64,000 nucleotides of DNA, taken from CAZMXP01 sp964570285. GTDB taxonomy: Bacteria > Planctomycetota > PLA2. The number at the start of each line of letters is the position of its first letter. Position 1 is the first letter of the stretch. Of the stretch, positions 59,738 through 64,000 are shown in pieces. The stretch is taken from NCBI GenBank assembly GCA_964570285.1, contig CAZMXP010000013.1:1-64000 (forward strand). Reading direction: 5' to 3'. A program made the translations under genes and the position numbers. The notes beneath the pieces are model-generated. The model did no database searches. It worked only from the letters and a program-made list of their open reading frames with translations, and was not told the DNA's origin.

Positions 59738-60907
59738 ATGGAACGCGACGATCCGCTCCTCTTCGAGGTCCGCCGGAGCCACCTCGACACCGGCCTGCGC
59801 GGCATTCCCGTCGGCACCTGCCTCACGAGCGCGGTCCACGCCGAACAGGGGGTCTCCTACGGCGGCTATCCGGTCGCCGACCTCGCGGGCCTCTCGTGCG
59901 AGGCCGTCATCCACCTGCTCTTCCGCAAGAGGCTGCCCGACGCCGCGGAGGAGAGGGCGTTCGCCGCCGACCTGGTCGCGCGCGGCACCGTCCCCCCGAA
60001 GGTCTTCGACCTGCTCGCGCAGCTCCCGCGCGACGCGCATCCGATGGAGTGGTTCATCGCGGGGTTGCTCTATCTCGGCATGACGGGCAAGCGGGGCGAC
60101 TGGGAGCAGGACGCCCTCGATCTCGTCGCCCGGGCGAACGGGCTCGTCGCCGCCGTCTTCCGCCTGCGCGAGGGGTGGGGGAAGCCGCGGGAGCCCGCGC
60201 CCGGCCTCCCGTACGCGGCCCGCTTCGCCGATGGGCTGGGGGCTCCGGGGGCCCACAGGCTCCTGCCGGAGGTCCTGCGCCTCTTCCACGTGCTGCACCT
60301 GGACCACGGCGGCGGCAACCTCTCGACCTTCACCGGCAAGGCGGTCGCCTCGGGGCACGCCGACGTCTACGTGTCGATGGCCGCGGCGATGGCGTCGCTC
60401 TACGGACCGCTGCACGGCCGCGCGAACCAGGAGTGCCTCGAATTCGTGCGCGAGGTCGGCACGAGCGACGCGAAGGCGATCGACCGGCACGTGCGCGCCG
60501 TGATCGCGAAGGGCGGCAAGGTCTACGGCTTCGGCCACGCGGTGCTCCGCGCCGAGGATCCCCGCGCGCGGGTGCAGTACGCGTTCGCCGAAAAGCACTT
60601 CGCGTCGCATCCGCTCGTGCGCACGGCGCTCGCGCTGCGCGCCGTCGTGCCGCCGATCCTGAAGGAGCAGCCGAAGATCCAGAACCCCTACCCGAACGTG
60701 GACGCGATCTCGGGCTCGCTGCTCTCGGCGGCGGGGCTGCTCGATCCCGAGTACTACACCGTGCTCTTCGGCTGGTCCCGCGTCGTCGGCATCGCCGCCC
60801 AGATCGTCGACGAGCGCACCGTCATGCGCGACGGCAAGGGCGTGCCGATCTACCGCCCCCGCTTCATCGGCGAGGCCCAGCCCCCCAAGCGCCTCGCCCC
60901 CGACTGA
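59738..60907 (+). CDS. Citrate synthase (or 2-methylcitrate synthase)
   Basis: 389 residues from an ATG at 59738. It condenses oxaloacetate and acetyl-CoA. Family blocks: GLRGIPVGTC start, GVSYGGYPVADLA, FHVLHLDHGGGNLSTFTGK, SLYGPLHGRANQECLEF (catalytic His), KVYGFGHAVLRAEDPRA (second His) and the final YTVLFGWSRVVGIAAQIVDE region. Length and the dimeric-type features leave open a methylcitrate role. No other TCA gene is in the window. Non-coding sequence follows. Confidence 0.93.
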   Translation: MERDDPLLFEVRRSHLDTGLRGIPVGTCLTSAVHAEQGVSYGGYPVADLAGLSCEAVIHLLFRKRLPDAAEERAFAADLVARGTVPPKVFDLLAQLPRDAHPMEWFIAGLLYLGMTGKRGDWEQDALDLVARANGLVAAVFRLREGWGKPREPAPGLPYAARFADGLGAPGAHRLLPEVLRLFHVLHLDHGGGNLSTFTGKAVASGHADVYVSMAAAMASLYGPLHGRANQECLEFVREVGTSDAKAIDRHVRAVIAKGGKVYGFGHAVLRAEDPRARVQYAFAEKHFASHPLVRTALALRAVVPPILKEQPKIQNPYPNVDAISGSLLSAAGLLDPEYYTVLFGWSRVVGIAAQIVDERTVMRDGKGVPIYRPRFIGEAQPPKRLAPD

Positions 60908-61126
60908 GCGACAGCGGGCCGCGCGCACGTGATCGCGGCATGGATTCGCCCCTCTGTACGACGAGTGGGACCCGATCTCGACAGGTGTTCAGGTTTCACG
61001 GGCGAACTCGTTCGGGGGCGCGCAAGGAAACTGCCGCTCGACCATTGCAGGGTGCAAGGGCACGCCCAAGGCCGCCGGGACCTTCGCGGTGCGGTGGACA
61101 ACGGCCTTCGTCGTGAGGTTCGAAGA

Positions 61127-61158
61127 AGGAACCCAGGAACTCAGGAACCGAGGAAGAG
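61127..61158. repeat. Four 8-bp tandem units
   Basis: AGGAACCC, AGGAACTC, AGGAACCG, AGGAAGAG in direct succession. Confidence 0.85.
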
Positions 61159-61405
61159 TCGGGCTTGACCCTTGGAGTCCCGAGATGCTCCCCCTTGCAC
61201 TCATGGGCTCCTCCCGTCCTGGGTTCCTCATCAAATCCGATACCCTCGGTCCTGATCGGCCAAAGGCCGTCGCAGGGGCGCGCAGATCCTGCCCCTCGAC
61301 CAAGCTTGAGAGGTGTGGGCATGCCGCTGCGGCCCCCCTGTCCAGTCGAGCGAGGGGAGCGGACGGCTCGACCGTTCTGGTTCGAGCGGCGAGAACGAGA
61401 ACCAC

Positions 61406-61429
61406 GGAGGCGCGAAGGCACGAAGGCAA
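61406..61429. repeat. Three 8-bp tandem units
   Basis: GGAGGCGC, GAAGGCAC, GAAGGCAA in direct succession, preceded by ACCAC. This accACGGAGGCRC-type tract is a form I recognise as widespread between genes in environmental GC-rich bacteria. Confidence 0.8.
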
Positions 61430-61462
61430 TCCCGCGACCCGGGCCGCGGCCTGCGCGCGGTT

Positions 61463-61488
61463 GGTTGCGGCGTCAAGCCGCGTTGCGC
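61463..61488. repeat. Dispersed 26-bp repeat, copy B
   Basis: Contains GCGGCGTCAAGCCGC and matches copy A (54157-54182) in 23 of 26 bases. It touches the stop codon of the histidine kinase gene on the minus strand. Confidence 0.6.
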
Positions 61489-64000
61489 TATTCCTGCCTG
61501 TTGCCTTCTGCGGCCGGGGCGCCTCGCATGGCTTCGGCGATGACCTGCGAGAAGGCCCCGATGCGGAAGGGCTTCTGCACGAACGCGATCGCCCCTTCGT
61601 CGAGGATCTGCTGCGCGGCCTCGTTGAGGCCGTACCCGGTGGAGAGGATCGCGCGCACGCCGGGATGGATGCGCTTCAGTTCGCGGAAGCACTCGTGCCC
61701 GCCCATGCGCGGCATGACCATGTCGAGCAGCACGAGGTCGACCTTGCGGCTGAAGGTGCGGTAGTAGACGACCGCCTCCTCCCCGTCGGCCGCCGTGATG
61801 ACGTCGTAGCCCAGTCGCCGCAGCATCGCCGCGGAGGTCTCCCGCACGACCGCCTCGTCGTCGACGACGAGGATGCGGCCGCTCCCGCGCACCGGGGCGT
61901 CCGCCGCCGCCGCGACCGGTTCGGGGGCCGCCGTCGCGGTCGCGGGCAGGTAGAGGGAGAAGGTCGTGCCGATGTTCTCCTCGCTCTGGACGCGGATCGT
62001 GCCGCCGTGGTTCTTGACGATGCCGTAGACCATCGAGAGGCCCATGCCGGTGCCCTGCCCGGGAGGCTTGGTCGTGAAGAAGGGCTCGAAGATGCGGTTC
62101 AGGATGGCCGCCGGGATGCCGCACCCCGTGTCGCGGATGGAGAGCTCGATGGTGTCGCCGGGGACCGCACCCGGATGGCGCGCACAGTAGGCCTCGTCCA
62201 TCCGGAAATTGGCCGTCGAGAAGTGGATCGCGCCGCCCCCGCGGCCGGCCATCGCGTCGCGCGCGTTCAGCGCGAGGTTGAGCAGCACCTGGTCGAGCTG
62301 CGTCGGGTCCCCGGTGATGCCCGACGGGGCCGCGAGCAGGCTCGTCTCGAGGCGGATCTCCTTGTCGAGCGTGCGGCTCAGCAGCTTGACGACGCCCCGC
62401 ACGGTCTCGTTGACGTCCAGCGGCACGTTGCGGTTCTTGCCGCGCCGCGCGAAGCCGAGGAGCTGGCCGGTCAGTTCGCTCGCGCGGCCGGCGCTCGTGA
62501 CGATCACCTCGGCGAGCTGCGCGACCTCGCTGCCGGGCGGCGACGACGAGAGGATCAGGTCGCCGTAGCCGAGCACGTTCGTCAGCAGGTTGTTGAAGTC
62601 GTGCGCGATGCCGCCGGCGAGCGTGCCGATCGCCTCCATCTTCACCGCCTGCCGCAGCGCGTGCTCCATCTCGAGCTCCTGCGTCACGTCGCGTTCCACC
62701 GCCACGAGCCGGACGATCCTCCCCTTCTCGTCGCGCACCGGGGAGAAGGCGCCCTCGCTGGTGTAGGGGGAGCCGTCCTTGCGCCGCCGGCGCAGCCGCC
62801 CGCGCCACGCGCGTCCGTCGCGCAGGGTGCGGTCGATCTGCGCGTAGAGCTCGGCGTCGGCCTCCTGGCCGGTGCGCAGCATCGCGATCGGCGCGCCGAG
62901 GGCCTCCGCGCGGGTGTATCCCGTCATCCGCTCGAAGGCGGAATTGACATACTCGATGCGCTGTCCGGGACCGGTCACGGCGAACATCTCGCCCGCCTGC
63001 TCGACGACCTGCGCGAGGATGGCCATCTCGCGCTCGGCGCGCCGCCGCTCGGTGACATCGCGCGCGACGACGAGGATCGCGGCGCCCTCGCCGTAGCGGA
63101 TCGCGCGCGTCGTCACCTCGAACTCGAGCGGGGCCTCCCCCTCGCGCCGGAGCAGCGCCGAGAAGGTCCCATGCCCGCGATCCGCGGCGTCGCGATCGAC
63201 GAACTCGCGGGCGTCGCGCCCGACGAGCCGGGCGGGTTCGTCGCCGAAGACGCGGCCGGCCGCCGGGTTCGCGTGCAGGATCTTGCCCTGGCGGTCGACG
63301 ACGAGGATCACGTCGGGGATCGCCGAGAGCACGGCGGTGAGCCGCTCCTCCGAGTCGCGCAGCCGCCGCGTGCGGTCTTCGAGCAACTCCTGCACGCGGA
63401 GCAGCGCGCGCTGCCGCCGCCCGCGCTCGCACAGCGCGACGACGAACTCCGCATCGCTCGCCTCGCCGGTCACCACATCGGCGCCCGACCGCGTCACCGC
63501 GACGGCCGCGTGCTCGGGCACGCCGACCACGACGACGGCCGCCTCGCACTCGTCGCCGCCCAGGAGTTCCTCGCGGAGCGCGAAGGCGGCGACGATCATG
63601 CCCGGGCGCTCCTCGGCGAGGCGGGCCCGTCCCTCGGCCGCCGAGTCGGCCACCGCGATGTCGTAGCCGCGGACGGCGAAAGCGGCGAGCAGGCGATCCC
63701 GGGGGGGGCCGGGGGGGTGGGCGACGAGGACGCGCAGCGCGCCGGCGGTCGACCGCCCGCCGACCATGGCCTCGACCTCGCGCACCAGCGCGGCGGGCTC
63801 GAAGGGCGAGGCGAGGAAACCGTGCGCGCCGAGTTCCGAGGTGACGGAGAGGGCGTCCGCGCCGGAGAACGTGGCGGAGACGACGAGCACGGGCACGCGG
63901 CCGAGGTCCCGGTACTCGGGCGAGCGGAGCATGCGACAGAAGCTCCAGCCGTCGATGTCGGGCATGTTGAGATCGGTGATGACGCCGGCGATGCCCCTCT
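61488..64000 (-). CDS. Hybrid PAS histidine kinase with receiver domains at both ends (5' end outside window)
   Basis: About 837 residues are visible, open at the right edge. Order: an N-terminal receiver domain, cut, with the phosphoacceptor Asp in VITDLNMPDIDGW at the edge; a second degenerate receiver-like stretch (LRVLVAHPPGP onward). Then come two PAS domains (ERLTAVLSAIPDVILVVDRQ; a second from ILAQVVEQAGEMFAVTG), a HisKA helix with the H-box GTLAGGIAHDFNNLL, HATPase motifs (LNARDAM, DTGCGIP, GTGMGLSMVYGI), and a complete C-terminal receiver (ILVVDDEA, LVLLDMVMP). It is a soluble multi-step phosphorelay sensor of the FixL-like NtrB-hybrid class. No transmembrane segment is seen. Its output target is unknown. 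Confidence 0.92.
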   Translation of the reverse strand, partial: RGIAGVITDLNMPDIDGWSFCRMLRSPEYRDLGRVPVLVVSATFSGADALSVTSELGAHGFLASPFEPAALVREVEAMVGGRSTAGALRVLVAHPPGPPRDRLLAAFAVRGYDIAVADSAAEGRARLAEERPGMIVAAFALREELLGGDECEAAVVVVGVPEHAAVAVTRSGADVVTGEASDAEFVVALCERGRRQRALLRVQELLEDRTRRLRDSEERLTAVLSAIPDVILVVDRQGKILHANPAAGRVFGDEPARLVGRDAREFVDRDAADRGHGTFSALLRREGEAPLEFEVTTRAIRYGEGAAILVVARDVTERRRAEREMAILAQVVEQAGEMFAVTGPGQRIEYVNSAFERMTGYTRAEALGAPIAMLRTGQEADAELYAQIDRTLRDGRAWRGRLRRRRKDGSPYTSEGAFSPVRDEKGRIVRLVAVERDVTQELEMEHALRQAVKMEAIGTLAGGIAHDFNNLLTNVLGYGDLILSSSPPGSEVAQLAEVIVTSAGRASELTGQLLGFARRGKNRNVPLDVNETVRGVVKLLSRTLDKEIRLETSLLAAPSGITGDPTQLDQVLLNLALNARDAMAGRGGGAIHFSTANFRMDEAYCARHPGAVPGDTIELSIRDTGCGIPAAILNRIFEPFFTTKPPGQGTGMGLSMVYGIVKNHGGTIRVQSEENIGTTFSLYLPATATAAPEPVAAAADAPVRGSGRILVVDDEAVVRETSAAMLRRLGYDVITAADGEEAVVYYRTFSRKVDLVLLDMVMPRMGGHECFRELKRIHPGVRAILSTGYGLNEAAQQILDEGAIAFVQKPFRIGAFSQVIAEAMRGAPAAEGNRQE

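Larger units (their letters stand above)
60908..61487. other. 580-nt intergenic region with short tandem repeats
   Basis: Lies between convergent citrate synthase and histidine kinase genes. It holds two 8-bp-period repeat tracts (61127-61158 and 61406-61429) and a dispersed 26-bp repeat (61463-61488). No convincing gene, RNA or T-run hairpin is seen. Small open frames here are Ser/Arg/Ala-rich and show no folded-protein pattern. Confidence 0.65.

Noticed and set aside
61110..61130. GGTTCGA-like T-loop sequence suggesting a tRNA
   Set aside because: No acceptor, D or anticodon arm can be folded around it.
60908..61487. Several short frames in the repeat-bearing spacer
   Set aside because: They are Ser/Arg-rich and arise from the tandem repeats, as seen in spurious ORFs of similar spacers.

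Overview
The window is very GC-rich, bacterial and densely coded, with ATG, GTG and TTG starts and many 1-11 nt gene overlaps. It has no rRNA, tRNA or CRISPR array that I can see. The gene mix points to an environmental, probably Planctomycetota-like bacterium. Signs of this are a MoxR/DUF58/VWA operon with an ABC-2 exporter, long-form Lhr, several HEAT-repeat proteins, a huge IPT/TIG surface lipoprotein, an ECF sigma factor with an unusual membrane anti-sigma protein, a Reg_prop propeller protein, and 8-bp tandem repeats between genes. This placement is inference from gene content and could be wrong (Myxococcota or a candidate phylum are alternatives).

Layout. Positions 1-12752 (minus) form one long operon: a coiled-coil membrane protein, MoxR, a membrane protein, ABC ATPase, ABC permease, DUF58, two VWA membrane proteins, then thiC, which runs off the left edge. 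Positions 12811-20463 (plus) hold lhr, a TIGR01777 epimerase-like protein, truB and sdaA. Next come a PIN/ribbon-helix-helix toxin-antitoxin pair (20608-21266, minus) and a divergent pair, SDR-type threonine dehydrogenase and proline dehydrogenase. A beta-propeller sensor-like protein (23185-25050, minus) and a very large GlmS-like protein (25155-28604, plus) follow. A 2085-residue TIG/FG-GAP lipoprotein (28695-34952, minus) has its own promoter and a possible 33-codon leader ORF. Positions 35143-38828 encode membrane proteins and a lipoprotein.

Positions 39041-45870 (plus) are a tightly overlapped run: PilZ, dual-specificity phosphatase, dapB, TenI-like, a degenerate signal-peptidase-like protein, thiL, tsaE and a large repeat protein. 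An ECF sigma/anti-sigma pair follows (45917-47604), then a 72-residue conserved-looking small protein, two HEAT proteins around a TolC-like protein, and a DUF5658 protein. Positions 53443-54218 are non-coding and hold an internally deleted IS1182-like element bounded by palindromes. The right part carries gcvT-gcvH-lgt (minus), then a TorD-like chaperone, a metallophosphoesterase, a HEAT protein and citrate synthase (plus). A 580-nt repeat-bearing spacer leads to a hybrid histidine kinase that runs off the right edge.

How the genes fit together: sdaA, tdh, proline dehydrogenase and gcvT/gcvH all feed serine, threonine, glycine and proline carbon into central metabolism, which citrate synthase enters. 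thiC, a TenI-like protein and thiL are thiamine genes scattered in unrelated operons. The envelope theme is strong: Lgt, at least two lipoproteins, TolC-like, MMPL, TIG and VWA proteins. The least ordinary items are the 1149-residue GlmS-like protein with three extra regions, the Lgt with two insertions, the anti-sigma protein joined to an alpha/alpha-toroid-like region, the S26-like protein lacking its catalytic lysine, and the deleted IS remnant.
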